DNA of 64,000 nt from Erwinia psidii (GCF_003846135.1 NZ_RHHM01000017.1:36043-100042); one strand, 5' to 3'; positions 1-9,140 are shown, counted from the stretch's first letter. The notes: generated from the sequence alone by a model not told the origin. A program made the numbers and translations.

Positions 1-1
1 C

Positions 2-1192
2 GAGTTCATGACCTATATCGCCAGTGACGTAATTATGCCGGGGATGTTGACGGTAACGGCAGACATGCATGCTAAGGAAAGTTATGTGCCCTGGTCACTG
101 AATGCTTACCTGCTTGGCGGCGTTGCTTTTCAATGGCTGCTGGGACCGCTATCCGATCGTTTTGGTCGGCGCCCTTTATTGTTAACCGGTTGCGCATTAT
201 TTTCCGTATCTTTATGTGTTACCGCATGGGCCAATAATATTCATTTATTTACTGTTCTACGCTTTATTCAGGGAATGGGGCTGGGGTTTGTAGTAGTGGT
301 GAGTTACCCGGCCTTGCAAGAGTCGTTTAACGAGTCCGATGCTATTCGCCTGATTGCACTCATCGCTAATATTGCACTGCTTTCGCCTCTGCTTGGCCCG
401 CTGATCGGTAGCTTCTTGCTCACGTTAATGACGTGGCGAACAATGTTCATTGTCATTGCCGTTCTGTCGGGGCTTTGTTGGCTGGGGTTACTGCGGTGGA
501 TGCCGGAGTCCATCGGCGTTCGGCGTAATGACGGTAGCATCATTGCTCCACGGCCAATGCAGATAGCAGCGATCGGCCGCGTCTATGGTGATTTACTGCG
601 GCATAAACAATTTTTGTCTGGCTGCGTTGCACTGGGACTTATCGGTTTGCCGCTGATGACCTGGATTGCGCTTTCGCCGCTGTTGCTTATGCGCAACCTG
701 GGACTGAGCACTCTGCATTACGCGCTGTGGCAATTTCCGATTTTTGGTGCGTTAATCGCAGGCAATATTACGCTTAATTTCATTGCGGACAAATTTAAAA
801 TAGAAAGATTGTTATTAATTTCCACCCTTCCTGTTTATTTTGGTTTGATATTGTCTCTCATTTTGACACCGTTGTTTAATAATATGGTTGTCCTTATTGT
901 CGGTCTGTCTGTTTATGCTTACGGTTTTGGTATTTGTAACGCCACACTCTACAGAGTTACACTTTTTTCCAGTTCACACGGTCTTGGCGCAATTTCTGCC
1001 ATGCTCGGCATGGTGTCAGTTGGCGTATTCAGTATAGGTGGAGCACTGCTGGCGCTTGCTGGAGCAGGCAACAGCCTTGGTAGCTATATCATTGCCGTCG
1101 CCATTCCGGCAGGCTTTGCGTTCTTACTTATTATGAACCTGCTAAGACATAAAGAGCGTAATAATGCTGCTCCGGGATCTGATGACTTCTGA
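2..1192 (+). CDS. MdfA-like MFS drug/metabolite exporter (5' end cut by window)
   Basis: A major facilitator superfamily proton antiporter of the inner membrane, closest by eye to the multidrug exporter MdfA. The reading frame is open to the left edge, and the first visible residues already belong to transmembrane helix 1 (TYIASDVIMPGM, equivalent to the MdfA helix carrying the key acidic residues), so the true start lies outside the window; the ATG at 8 is probably internal. The aspartate matching MdfA Asp34 is kept. MFS motif A (GPLSDRFGRR) follows helix 2, and about twelve hydrophobic helices run to the C-terminus. It lies 38 bp ahead of the LuxE-like gene on the same strand, so it could export the product of the operon or protect against it. 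Whether it is a general drug pump or a dedicated exporter cannot be told from sequence. Confidence 0.82.
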   Translation, partial: EFMTYIASDVIMPGMLTVTADMHAKESYVPWSLNAYLLGGVAFQWLLGPLSDRFGRRPLLLTGCALFSVSLCVTAWANNIHLFTVLRFIQGMGLGFVVVVSYPALQESFNESDAIRLIALIANIALLSPLLGPLIGSFLLTLMTWRTMFIVIAVLSGLCWLGLLRWMPESIGVRRNDGSIIAPRPMQIAAIGRVYGDLLRHKQFLSGCVALGLIGLPLMTWIALSPLLLMRNLGLSTLHYALWQFPIFGALIAGNITLNFIADKFKIERLLLISTLPVYFGLILSLILTPLFNNMVVLIVGLSVYAYGFGICNATLYRVTLFSSSHGLGAISAMLGMVSVGVFSIGGALLALAGAGNSLGSYIIAVAIPAGFAFLLIMNLLRHKERNNAAPGSDDF

Positions 1193-1230
1193 TTATTCAA
1201 TGGACGTAACGACTATTAAGGAAATATAAC

Positions 1231-2358
1231 GTGATATCCGTCCCTGCTGTCGATGAACTCTGTGCGATCGCCAGACCTTATCAGTGCGATGCAATGAGTG
1301 ACCAGTTATTCCATAACGCCATGCTGGAAATCGTCTCTTTCCATGTTAAAAATACGCCGGGATACGCGCAATGGTTAATTCACCATCGCATCAACCCGGA
1401 CGATCCGCAGTTGAAATCATGGGGAAATCTGCCGCCAATATTTGCCAATTATTTCAAACGTCATCTTTTGCTCAGTAGCACAGGTCAGAATGCACTGGAG
1501 CTGACATCGTCAGGAACCAGTGGGCAAAAAAGTCGGATGCGTTTTGACCACCGAAGCATCAAGGCCGCGCAAGGCATGGTCGACCATATTTTTCATCATT
1601 ATGAATGGGTTACACCAGCCACACCCTGTAATTACCTCCTGCTGAGTTATGAACCTGATGAGGCGATCACGCTGGGTACAGCCTATACCGATCGGTTTTT
1701 GTGCAAATATGCCCCCGTCAAACAGGCCGTTTATGCCCTGCGTAATACCGGAAAAGGTCATGAATTCGATCCATTTGGCGTGATCCGCACACTCCAAACC
1801 TTCTCACAGGATGACGCCCCGGTACGCATTTTTGGGTTCCCTGCATTTATGTGGTTTGTTCTGGAAAGGATGCGCGATATGCATTTGCCCCCACTGACGT
1901 TGCCGCCAGGTTCATTAACGTTTTTCGGTGGTGGTTGGAAAACGCATGCTGATAAAGAAATACCAAAAGCAACGCTGTACGCACGGCTTGGTGAACAGTT
2001 AGGGCTGCCTGATGCACGTTGTCGGGATGGCTACGGTTCTGTTGAACACTGCGTTCCCTACGTTGAGTGCCCCCATCACCATTTTCATATTCCGGTCTAC
2101 GCCAGGGCGTGGATCCGTGATACCCGCACGTTTGAGATTAAAGCATACGGCGAACGGGGATTCTTGCAGTTTGTCTCGCCCTACATCACTTCCAGTCCGG
2201 CCCATAGCATCGTGATGAGCGATGTAGCGATTCTGCATCGCGCCGATGAGTGTGGGTGTGGACTGGCGACAGACTGGTTTGAACTGCTGGGGCGCGCCAG
2301 TCAGCATCAGGCAAGGAGCTGTGCACTGGCGGCCTCAGAATTACTACAAGGAAAGTGA
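1231..2358 (+). CDS. LuxE-like acyl-protein synthetase
   Basis: An ANL-superfamily ligase of the LuxE type. LuxE activates a carboxylic acid with ATP, forms an acyl-AMP, then carries the acyl group on its own cysteine and hands it to LuxC. Length (375 aa) matches LuxE (about 370-380 aa). The phosphate-binding loop SSGTSGQKSR lies near residues 91-100, a GYGSVEH motif near 268-274, and the C-terminal segment ends RSCALAASELLQGK with its cysteine at residue 364, the same number as the acylated Cys364 of Vibrio harveyi LuxE. The start is a GTG with an AAGGAAA ribosome site about 9 nt upstream. The gene ends 1 nt before the LuxC-fusion ATG, indicating translational coupling. No luxA, luxB or luxD is present in the window. 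The family call is firm; the substrate is unknown. Confidence 0.85.
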   Translation: MISVPAVDELCAIARPYQCDAMSDQLFHNAMLEIVSFHVKNTPGYAQWLIHHRINPDDPQLKSWGNLPPIFANYFKRHLLLSSTGQNALELTSSGTSGQKSRMRFDHRSIKAAQGMVDHIFHHYEWVTPATPCNYLLLSYEPDEAITLGTAYTDRFLCKYAPVKQAVYALRNTGKGHEFDPFGVIRTLQTFSQDDAPVRIFGFPAFMWFVLERMRDMHLPPLTLPPGSLTFFGGGWKTHADKEIPKATLYARLGEQLGLPDARCRDGYGSVEHCVPYVECPHHHFHIPVYARAWIRDTRTFEIKAYGERGFLQFVSPYITSSPAHSIVMSDVAILHRADECGCGLATDWFELLGRASQHQARSCALAASELLQGK

Positions 2359-2359
2359 T

Positions 2360-4768
2360 ATGTATTTCATTTATGGCAAAGGTTACCCCTCCTTCACACC
2401 GGAACAGGCGTTAGTCTTGCTGACAGAGATGTTGGACGATACGTTGAGCCAGCCGCTGCCCACGGATGCGTTGTTTGCCTGTGTGGGACAGTTTGTGAAG
2501 CGACTGGAAGATAACGCCTTTTTACCCCAGCTTGATGCGGCGGTCCGCGAAGAAGTGAGCCAGTTCTGCCAGCCAGAGGCGTTGCGCTTCAAGCTTGAGC
2601 ATGAGCTGGGTGATGCCCCCTTCTCGTTACGCCGTTTTAATTTCTCACGGCCGCATTTCGAGAGCTGGCGTCCGCTGGGCGTGGTGCTACATATTACCCC
2701 AGCTAATGCGCAAGCCCTTCCTTTTCTGGCGATCGTGGAAAGCCTGTTGGTGGGCAATATTAACTGGCTGCGTCCCAGTGCCAGCGAAAAAGGGCTGACC
2801 CTGGAACTGTTGCAGGGTTTTCTTGACTGCGATGCGACGAATACGCTGGCGAAATACTTCGCCATCCTGCCTGTGTCGACCGACAGGCTCGCTCTACTGA
2901 TGGCGCATGTGGATGGGATTTCCGCATGGGGTGGCGATGCCGCGCTCAACGCTATACGTCATCAGCTTCCCGGCGGCTGTCGCTGGATCCCATGGGGACA
3001 TAAAATCAGCTTCTCCTGGCTGATGCCGGATGCGATCGATGACAGGCAGATGGATGCGCTGGCGGATGAAATTTGTCGTTTCGATCAGCTGGCATGTTCC
3101 AGCTCACAGATAGTATTTGTCGATACGGAGTCGCTGTCCGCATTAACGGACATTGGCGACAGTCTGGCGCAGGCAATGCATCGCCGTTGCGGTCACTGGC
3201 CCTTTCAGCAACCGGATGAAAAGTCGGCGGCAGACATTACCAGTGCGCAAGCTATTAGCGAACTTGACAGGGTTTTTACCGGCGCGGACAACCGATGCTG
3301 GAATGGCGATAACTGGCGTATCTTGCTGCAAAACACGGTCGGGATCGAGCCTTCTCCGCTTTACCGCACGCTGTTGTTGCGTCCGCTACCACGGCACAAA
3401 CTGATTCAGACCTTGCGTCCCTGGCGTCGTTATTTGCAAACCTGTAGCCTGGCGGCGACAGAGAAGGATATGGTGTTCCTCAGTCAGCTTCTGCTGACCG
3501 CTGGGGTTAATCGCATCACCCCCCTTGCTGGCATGCATTCAGGCTATAGCGGTGAACCGCACGACGGCATATTTGCGTTAAGCCAGCTGGTACGACGCGT
3601 TACTGTCACCCTCGACGCCGGGATATTGCCCGGATTAGCGACGCTCGATCTCCCGTCTCAGGCACCTTGCTTACCCGTCGATCAGCCTGTCATGGATAGA
3701 GCCGCCTTCACTGAAAATGCGATCCAGCCAGGCGCAAAGCTCTTTTTCCGCAGCGGTGGCAGCAGCGGCGTACCTAAACTGGCGGGCTTTACGTATCGTG
3801 ACTACCACCTTCAGATGCAAGCCGCTGCCGATGGCATGTTCGCCGCAGGTCTCGATCCTGCGAAGGATAAAGTGCTGAGTCTGATGTACGCCGGAAATCT
3901 GTATGGTGGTTTGCTGAGTTTCTTCACCGTACTCGACAAAGCGGGCGTTATGCACCTGCCCATGGGGGGGCCGCATGATGATAATTATGAAGAGATTGCG
4001 AAAACGATCGTCAGCCAGCAGGTCAACACCCTGACAGGCATGCCCAGTACCCTGTATCAGTTGTTCCACCAGCAGGCGTCATTGCTGCGTAGTTATGGTG
4101 GCATTCACAAATTGCTGACCGGCGGTGAACATATAAGCGCCATTCAGCGTGCGTTTTTTCATGGCTTTGGTATTGAAATGGTTCGTTCCGCGCTATATGG
4201 CTCCGTCGATGCCGGGCCATTGGGATACAGCTGTAGCGCGAGTCCTGAAGGTGTGTTTCATCTGATGGCGGATATTCAGTGGCTGGAGATCGTCAATACG
4301 GAATGCGACAAACCTGTCGGGCCGGGAGAAGTGGGGCGTCTGCTGTTTACCTCCAGGGTCCGTGAAGGTCATCGCGTGGTTCGCTACGATATTGGCGACC
4401 TGGGTCGCTGGGTGGAAGGACGCTGCGCCTGTGGTGCGCTGACACCCCGGTTTGAACTGCTCGGCCGCCACGGCAACCTGATACGTATTGGCACGATGTT
4501 TATCCCTGTACAGCAACTGGCGCAGCTGGCAGAGGTGCCAGTACAGCTCATCCTTGACCATAATCCTTCCAGCGGATGGGAGCGTATCCGTATCCTGGCG
4601 GAGGGGGATACCACTGAGGTACAACGCCGGGTCAGTAGCCATCCTGAACTGCTGATGGGGCTGGAGGCGGGATTATTGGAGATTGAGGTCACATGCTGCC
4701 CGTTTGTCGCGTTTGAACGACACCCTCAAAGCGGTAAAACGCCACTGGTCATCGATAAACGTCGCTGA
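2360..4768 (+). CDS. LuxC acyl reductase fused to a PaaK-like adenylating domain
   Basis: Two enzymes in one 802-residue chain. Residues 1 to about 420 are a LuxC-type NADPH-dependent acyl reductase: the motif DQLACSSSQ places the expected acyl-thioester cysteine at residue 246, and the domain closes with a HDG...LSQLVRRV segment typical of LuxC. Residues about 440-802 are an ANL ligase of the phenylacetate-CoA ligase/coenzyme F390 synthetase kind: phosphate loop SGGSSGVPK at 465-473, RYDIGDLG at 675-682, and a C-terminal GKTPLV with a candidate catalytic lysine at 793. The start at 2360 is preferred over upstream in-frame codons that fall inside luxE: it gives a normal LuxC N-terminus and has AAGGAAAG just upstream. 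With the preceding LuxE-like protein it forms both halves of a fatty acid reductase (acid to aldehyde). The fused ligase may supply or use the acyl substrate; that is inference. Confidence 0.85.
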   Translation: MYFIYGKGYPSFTPEQALVLLTEMLDDTLSQPLPTDALFACVGQFVKRLEDNAFLPQLDAAVREEVSQFCQPEALRFKLEHELGDAPFSLRRFNFSRPHFESWRPLGVVLHITPANAQALPFLAIVESLLVGNINWLRPSASEKGLTLELLQGFLDCDATNTLAKYFAILPVSTDRLALLMAHVDGISAWGGDAALNAIRHQLPGGCRWIPWGHKISFSWLMPDAIDDRQMDALADEICRFDQLACSSSQIVFVDTESLSALTDIGDSLAQAMHRRCGHWPFQQPDEKSAADITSAQAISELDRVFTGADNRCWNGDNWRILLQNTVGIEPSPLYRTLLLRPLPRHKLIQTLRPWRRYLQTCSLAATEKDMVFLSQLLLTAGVNRITPLAGMHSGYSGEPHDGIFALSQLVRRVTVTLDAGILPGLATLDLPSQAPCLPVDQPVMDRAAFTENAIQPGAKLFFRSGGSSGVPKLAGFTYRDYHLQMQAAADGMFAAGLDPAKDKVLSLMYAGNLYGGLLSFFTVLDKAGVMHLPMGGPHDDNYEEIAKTIVSQQVNTLTGMPSTLYQLFHQQASLLRSYGGIHKLLTGGEHISAIQRAFFHGFGIEMVRSALYGSVDAGPLGYSCSASPEGVFHLMADIQWLEIVNTECDKPVGPGEVGRLLFTSRVREGHRVVRYDIGDLGRWVEGRCACGALTPRFELLGRHGNLIRIGTMFIPVQQLAQLAEVPVQLILDHNPSSGWERIRILAEGDTTEVQRRVSSHPELLMGLEAGLLEIEVTCCPFVAFERHPQSGKTPLVIDKRR

Positions 4769-4805
4769 ATGTCCACAGTCTGTTTGACCATAAGGATATA
4801 TAAAC

Positions 4806-6107
4806 ATGACAAAGCAAGAGACGCACACTGCGAACGATATGCTCTTAGCCCTTGAAGAACTTGTAGCGTTCGCCCGCCGACACTCTTCATATTATGCCCG
4901 GCATTACCAGCACCTTCCGCAGAGTGGCTGGCAAATAGGCGACCTGCCGCTGGTGGAACCCTGCAATTACTGGCAAGGGAGCAGCGGGCTGACTCATTGG
5001 CCGGTTTTGACCGGACCGGTTAGCGATGGCATGGTATTTAAAACTGGCGGCACCACCGGTGCCGGCAAACTGTCCGTTTATACACGCAGCGAATGGCTTG
5101 CCTTTGTCACCAGCTTTGGCCGGAGCCTGGCCAACCATTTGCAGCCCGGCGATCGCGTTGCGAATCTGTTTTTTGCCGGGGACCTTTACTCCAGTTTCTT
5201 ATTTATCCACGCTTCTCTTGCCCACATGGATACGCCGGTATGCGAATATCCGTTTAGCGGCGCGATGAAGCCACAGACGCTGTTTGACCAACTCAACCAA
5301 CATAATATCCATGTCCTGGCTGGCGTTCCTTGCATGTTATTACAATTTGCGGCAAGAACAGCGGAGCGACAGCAGCAACTACCGGGTATTACGCTGCTTC
5401 TCTTTGGCTCTGAGAGCATATTTGCAGAACAGCTGTTGCTGCTTAAGCAGGTTTTCCCTAATGCCCGTGTAGCCTCTATTGGATGCGCAAGCGTGGATGC
5501 AGGTCTGATTGGTGCCAGCGATACGACCTGTCTTGTCGGAGAGCACCGGGTGTTTGAACCTGAAACGATCGTCGAAATCATTGATGAAGCCACTGGCGAA
5601 CCCATTTTTGAGGAAGATCGCACCGGCATGTTGGTTATCACTAATCTGACGCGCAAACTCATGCCGCTGATACGTTATCCGGTTGGCGATCTTGCTGCCT
5701 GGCGTGAACCGCCGGGAACACCCGCCCGTAAGTTTATTCTGCAAGGACGAAGCAGCCTCGGATATCGTCTTCGCGTGGGCTTTTCCTCTGTTTTCCCTGA
5801 TGAGTTCAATACGCTGATAAGCGAAACCTTAGGCAGACAACAGTGGCAGATGGTGCTGGATCATCACGACCATTGCGATTGGCTGACTCTGCGTATTGCC
5901 TTCTCCGGCAGTGATAGCCAGGCCGACGCGCTCTGTCACGCCATTCTGGAAAAAGACAGCTCACTCGCTGGCCTACTTGAAGCAGGTCAACTGCGTATGA
6001 TCATTGAGTGGTGCAGGCAGGATGAGCTTGTCTGCAATTCCCGTACCGGTAAATTGCAGCGCGTTATGGACCGTCGTGCGTATTTAACAGAGGAAACGGA
6101 AAGATGA
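4806..6107 (+). CDS. PaaK-like AMP-forming ligase
   Basis: A 433-residue ANL adenylating enzyme related to phenylacetate-CoA ligase and to the C-terminal half of the preceding fusion. Visible motifs are the phosphate loop TGGTTGAGK at residues 80-88, RYPVGDL at 290-296 (the DIGDL-type hinge-side motif), GRSSLGY about 20 residues later, and RTGKLQRV near the C-terminus, where the catalytic lysine of the family sits. It should activate a carboxylate as an acyl-adenylate and pass it to CoA, an amine or a protein thiol; the acceptor is not evident. The ATG has GGATAT about 6 nt upstream, and the stop overlaps the next gene by ATGA. No membrane segment or signal peptide is seen. It could instead be a LuxE paralogue, but it lacks the C-terminal RSCALAAS tail. 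Confidence 0.8.
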   Translation: MTKQETHTANDMLLALEELVAFARRHSSYYARHYQHLPQSGWQIGDLPLVEPCNYWQGSSGLTHWPVLTGPVSDGMVFKTGGTTGAGKLSVYTRSEWLAFVTSFGRSLANHLQPGDRVANLFFAGDLYSSFLFIHASLAHMDTPVCEYPFSGAMKPQTLFDQLNQHNIHVLAGVPCMLLQFAARTAERQQQLPGITLLLFGSESIFAEQLLLLKQVFPNARVASIGCASVDAGLIGASDTTCLVGEHRVFEPETIVEIIDEATGEPIFEEDRTGMLVITNLTRKLMPLIRYPVGDLAAWREPPGTPARKFILQGRSSLGYRLRVGFSSVFPDEFNTLISETLGRQQWQMVLDHHDHCDWLTLRIAFSGSDSQADALCHAILEKDSSLAGLLEAGQLRMIIEWCRQDELVCNSRTGKLQRVMDRRAYLTEETER

Positions 6108-6994
6108 TTGTTATCAGAGACTTCGTGGCAGATGATGCTGATGGCATCAGCGAACTGTTTCGCGAGGTTTACGGCGATCGCTACGTTTATTCTGACCTTT
6201 ATATGCCCACGATGATCGTCTGGCATAACGCACAGCGTCACTGGCACAGCGCGGTGGCCGTTGAAAATGGTTGCATCATAGGCCATGCGGCGCTGTGGAT
6301 GAATGAAGATGCACCCTGCGCCGAGCTGGCTATGTTTGCGACACACCCCAAAACCCGACGTCGTGGCGTGGCCACCAGACTGGGCAGACATCTGCGTTGT
6401 GAGGCCCGTAAACAACAGCTGACTATGCTGACGATAAAAATGGTATGTAGCCATCCTCATTCACAGCGGATGGCGAAAAATCTGGGCTTTGATGCTATTG
6501 CCCTGTTACGGGACTACGTGGTGTCGCCGTTTGAATCAGGGTCTCTTGAGAGTGTGATTTTGGGTGTTCTGCCCTTGCAGCCATGTCCGGTGCCCCAGAT
6601 CGTGGGAATGCATGGGCAGCATCACTGGCTGTCGCTTTTAAGCGCCCGGTTTGGCAGTACACTACCTCCCTGTACGGTACAGACGACTTCAGCTCTGGAG
6701 ATGACCGACATCGGCAATCGCGTGGAGGTCACACTCTACCAACCGACAAACAGAATCACAGATGAAATCACCCGACTTCCGCATAGCCGACTCATCTATC
6801 TGCGGGCTCAGATCAGCACGGCTCTGGCAGAGGCCCTGCCCATGCTTTACCGCGCAGGCTACCGGGATTCTGGCCTGATGCCTGATAACAGGGGGGGCTG
6901 GTTTTGGTTATTTCAGCGCGGCTTCAGACGACAGGAACTGCAATTGTGCTGCCCGATAGCCCAGATGTTACAAACGTATTTACTCTCAGCCTGA
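6104..6994 (+). CDS. GNAT N-acetyltransferase with C-terminal extension
   Basis: A 296-residue protein whose first 150 residues are a GNAT fold: beta-strand start IVIRDFVADDADGI, the acetyl-CoA pyrophosphate loop RRRGVATRLGR at 85-95, and a following SHPHSQRMAKNLGF segment typical of the C-terminal GNAT helix. The last 140 residues do not match a family I recognise; they may be a second, degenerate GNAT-like half. The start codon overlaps the stop of the upstream ligase (ATGA), so the two are translationally coupled. In this operon it most likely acylates an amine of the pathway product or confers self-protection by acetylation; neither can be decided from sequence. Confidence 0.75.
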   Translation: MIVIRDFVADDADGISELFREVYGDRYVYSDLYMPTMIVWHNAQRHWHSAVAVENGCIIGHAALWMNEDAPCAELAMFATHPKTRRRGVATRLGRHLRCEARKQQLTMLTIKMVCSHPHSQRMAKNLGFDAIALLRDYVVSPFESGSLESVILGVLPLQPCPVPQIVGMHGQHHWLSLLSARFGSTLPPCTVQTTSALEMTDIGNRVEVTLYQPTNRITDEITRLPHSRLIYLRAQISTALAEALPMLYRAGYRDSGLMPDNRGGWFWLFQRGFRRQELQLCCPIAQMLQTYLLSA

Positions 6995-7398
6995 TGGGGC
7001 CAGCTACAGCTGGCTGGTGGCTTTACCGGTCCACAACCGGGATATCGCCGTGCTGATAGCAGTCCTTTTCGGCAACCGTGTTGCATTATTCATTCCCCCT
7101 ACGCCCGGACACCCGGCATTTACAGACTGGCTGAACGGAGTGTAATTCTTAACCAGGAATGTTACATACAGGGATGCTTTACCGTGTCGGCATTACTGCT
7201 TCCCTGCACGGTATTCAACACTCAGAAATGGATGACGACGATGCAACAGAGATGTGTTTCGGCGACGCAACGGAGATACAGCGACGCTTACTGCAAAAGA
7301 GTAACCCATGAAAATGCATGGGTTATCGTAGTCTGGCACAGATTCTGTTCTGAATGGCGGGTGCCATATCATCACCATACGGCACCTGCTCAACGCGG
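6995..7398. other. Intergenic stretch between convergent genes
   Basis: About 400 bases separate the acetyltransferase from the NRPS remnant that faces it. I see no convincing gene; the short frames here lack ribosome sites and recognisable protein signatures. The one clear structure is a 9-bp inverted repeat (7302-7310 with 7317-7325, 6-nt loop), which lacks a strong T-run on either side but could end transcription of the remnant on the minus strand. The stretch may be residual DNA from the collapsed NRPS locus. Confidence 0.4.
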
Positions 7399-8478
7399 TC
7401 AGGTGCGCGACCGCAGAACCTCAGTGATACGCTGCCCCAGCAGGTGGCGATTTTCCTTATCGCTCATTATACCGGCATGATCACCCTTCACCTGCCCGAT
7501 ACGAAGCTGGCCGTCATGGTATAACCAGCTCCAGCCCAAATCCTCCAGGCTGGCCGTTTGCGCGACAAACCGGTTAAATCTGGCGGCATCGGCGAGCACC
7601 AACGGATCGACATCCGGCACCGGCAACGTTTCCTGTGCTGCCATCAGATGAACACGCGGAAGGAGGCGCATCAGCAGCGCGACGGCACTGAGCCAGATAA
7701 CAGGCTCTTTGACCTGTTGCTGGTTGGCTGATAAGCGCATACGCGAGCGTTTTTCTGCCGCCAGACGTTGGATATAACGCACGTTTAGCGGTTTTCTCTC
7801 TTCGCCAATAACACGCTGCGTCATCACCGCAGAAGGCAACCCGCTAACGTATTGTTGCCAAAATGCGGCATCGTCCTGGCTGGCTGAGTCAGCCAGCCAG
7901 GACTGTTCTTCCTTGGGCAAAACGGCACTGTCCAGCTGTGGAAATGTCGGAAGTGGTGAACCTGCGACTAAAGCGTTATAGCTCTCTGCCAGCAGGGATT
8001 TCAGGATGGTCCATGAGCGTACATCGATCAGGCTGTGATGAAGCCACGCGGCCAGACAGTAGCGCTCGTCGTCGAGTTGATACCACCGGAAATGAGAAAG
8101 TGCGCCATCAGTACATTTGCGATTTGGCGTATTTTGCGTCAGCTGCTTCAGAAATTCCGCTTCTGGTGAAGTAAGTTTGCGCAAATCGGTCAGTTCGGGG
8201 AGAAGCCGACTGGCGCAAGTGCGCTGCTGCCATAAACGGCCATCCAGCCAGAGCAGTCGCGTTTACAACACAGGAACCTGCTGACCCAAATGTTCCAGCG
8301 CCTGTCTGAGCTTATCGACATTCAGTCGCTCATTGATATCCAGTGAGAATGAAAGCCAACAATTCGCCTGCTGATGCGTCTCCTCGATCAGGGCGATTTC
8401 CTGTTGTGCCAGCGTTGATGGCGTCATGTACGGGTAGTGGTTATCGGAAGAATGTAAGGTTGGGATGTTCGCATTCAT
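7399..8478 (-). pseudogene. NRPS remnant: condensation domain fused to thioesterase end, with in-frame stop
   Basis: Read on the minus strand from the ATG at 8478, one frame stays open for 360 codons except for a single TAA at 8263-8265 (codon 72). The first 260 or so residues are the N-terminal part of an NRPS condensation domain: an opening TPSTLAQQEIALIEE, a TRLLWLDGRLWQQ strand after the stop, and the active-site motif HHSLID at about residues 147-152 (the usual following glycine is a valine). After VIWLSAVALLMRLL the sequence switches to the last 85 residues of a type I thioesterase, with LGWSWLYHDG and the catalytic-histidine motif VKGDHAGIMS. A normal gene would have adenylation and carrier domains between. 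The simplest reading is a large internal in-frame deletion in a former multi-domain NRPS, with junction near 7655, plus a nonsense mutation. Restart at TTG 8184 would give a headless product. Confidence 0.8.
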
Positions 8479-8951
8479 AGTAATATCATGACCTTATTTT
8501 TTATTTACTTAATCTGCGCTCCAGGGCGCGATGAAGAGAGGGCAACTAACCGACGTTTCTGCACCGATATCTTTTGGCCGTTTTATCGGCGCATCGGGAT
8601 TTCCGGTTGGCGGATAAAGGATTCAGACCGACGTGCATAGCTAAGGGTAAGGTGTGGTACCGGTAGGTAATCAGGGGGATCAACATCCAGTTACTCCATA
8701 TTTATCTATAAGAAAAACCGGACTCTTTTTTTCTTATATCTCCGGTAATTTCTGGTTTTAAAATTATTTTTGTCGAAAAAAAGGCGTAACCACATAAGAA
8801 AAACTACCTTTTTTCGGAAGATTTCTGTTTTTCTGTTGCACAGGTGGGGATTGTGCAGGCAGCTGAAAACCGCGTGCGATACCAACCAAGATACGTGTTA
8901 TCACCACTGACTGAGGCAACTCAGGCCTCGTTCATAAGGAATACCGTGAAG
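8479..8951. other. AT-rich intergenic region upstream of glmZ control sites
   Basis: A gene-free stretch upstream of the NRPS remnant's start (transcribed leftward). It contains runs of A and T around 8700-8830, with a short motif ATAAGAAAAAC occurring twice (about 8703 and 8794) and a small inverted repeat AACCGGA/TCCGGT. I see no open frame with a ribosome site and no transposase remnant. It probably carries the promoter of the former NRPS gene and may mark the edge of the accessory region. Confidence 0.4.
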
Positions 8952-9140
8952 TGTTGTGCTGGCGTGACAACTGACTTTGGATACGGGGTATAGCGGCAAT
9001 GTTGTTGGAATAAAGCCTGACAGGCTGCTTCACCCTGATATTTACCTCACCACTCGCGCTGTCTCATTTTGGTGACATATAATACTATGATTTTTATGTT
9101 ATTTAATTATTCCTGTGCAGTCCGTCGTCAGCAGGCGACA
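8952..9140 (+). promoter_or_regulatory. Candidate GlrR (YfhA) activator boxes upstream of glmZ
   Basis: GlrR binds TGTC-N10-GACA in front of sigma-54-dependent glmY/glmZ promoters. Here an exact match lies at 9060-9077, and two one-mismatch copies lie at 8952-8969 (TGTT-N10-GACA) and 9123-9140 (CGTC-N10-GACA). All three are 120-330 bp upstream of the sigma-54 promoter, the usual enhancer distance. Confidence 0.7.

Noticed and set aside
7302..7325. A 9-bp inverted repeat considered as a strong terminator.
   Set aside because: No T-run follows on either strand, so I only mention it under the intergenic entry.
7184..7480. A 98-residue frame overlapping the 3' end of the NRPS remnant on the other strand.
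   Set aside because: Composition is rich in Arg, Cys and Trp, no ribosome site is seen, and it overlaps real coding relics.
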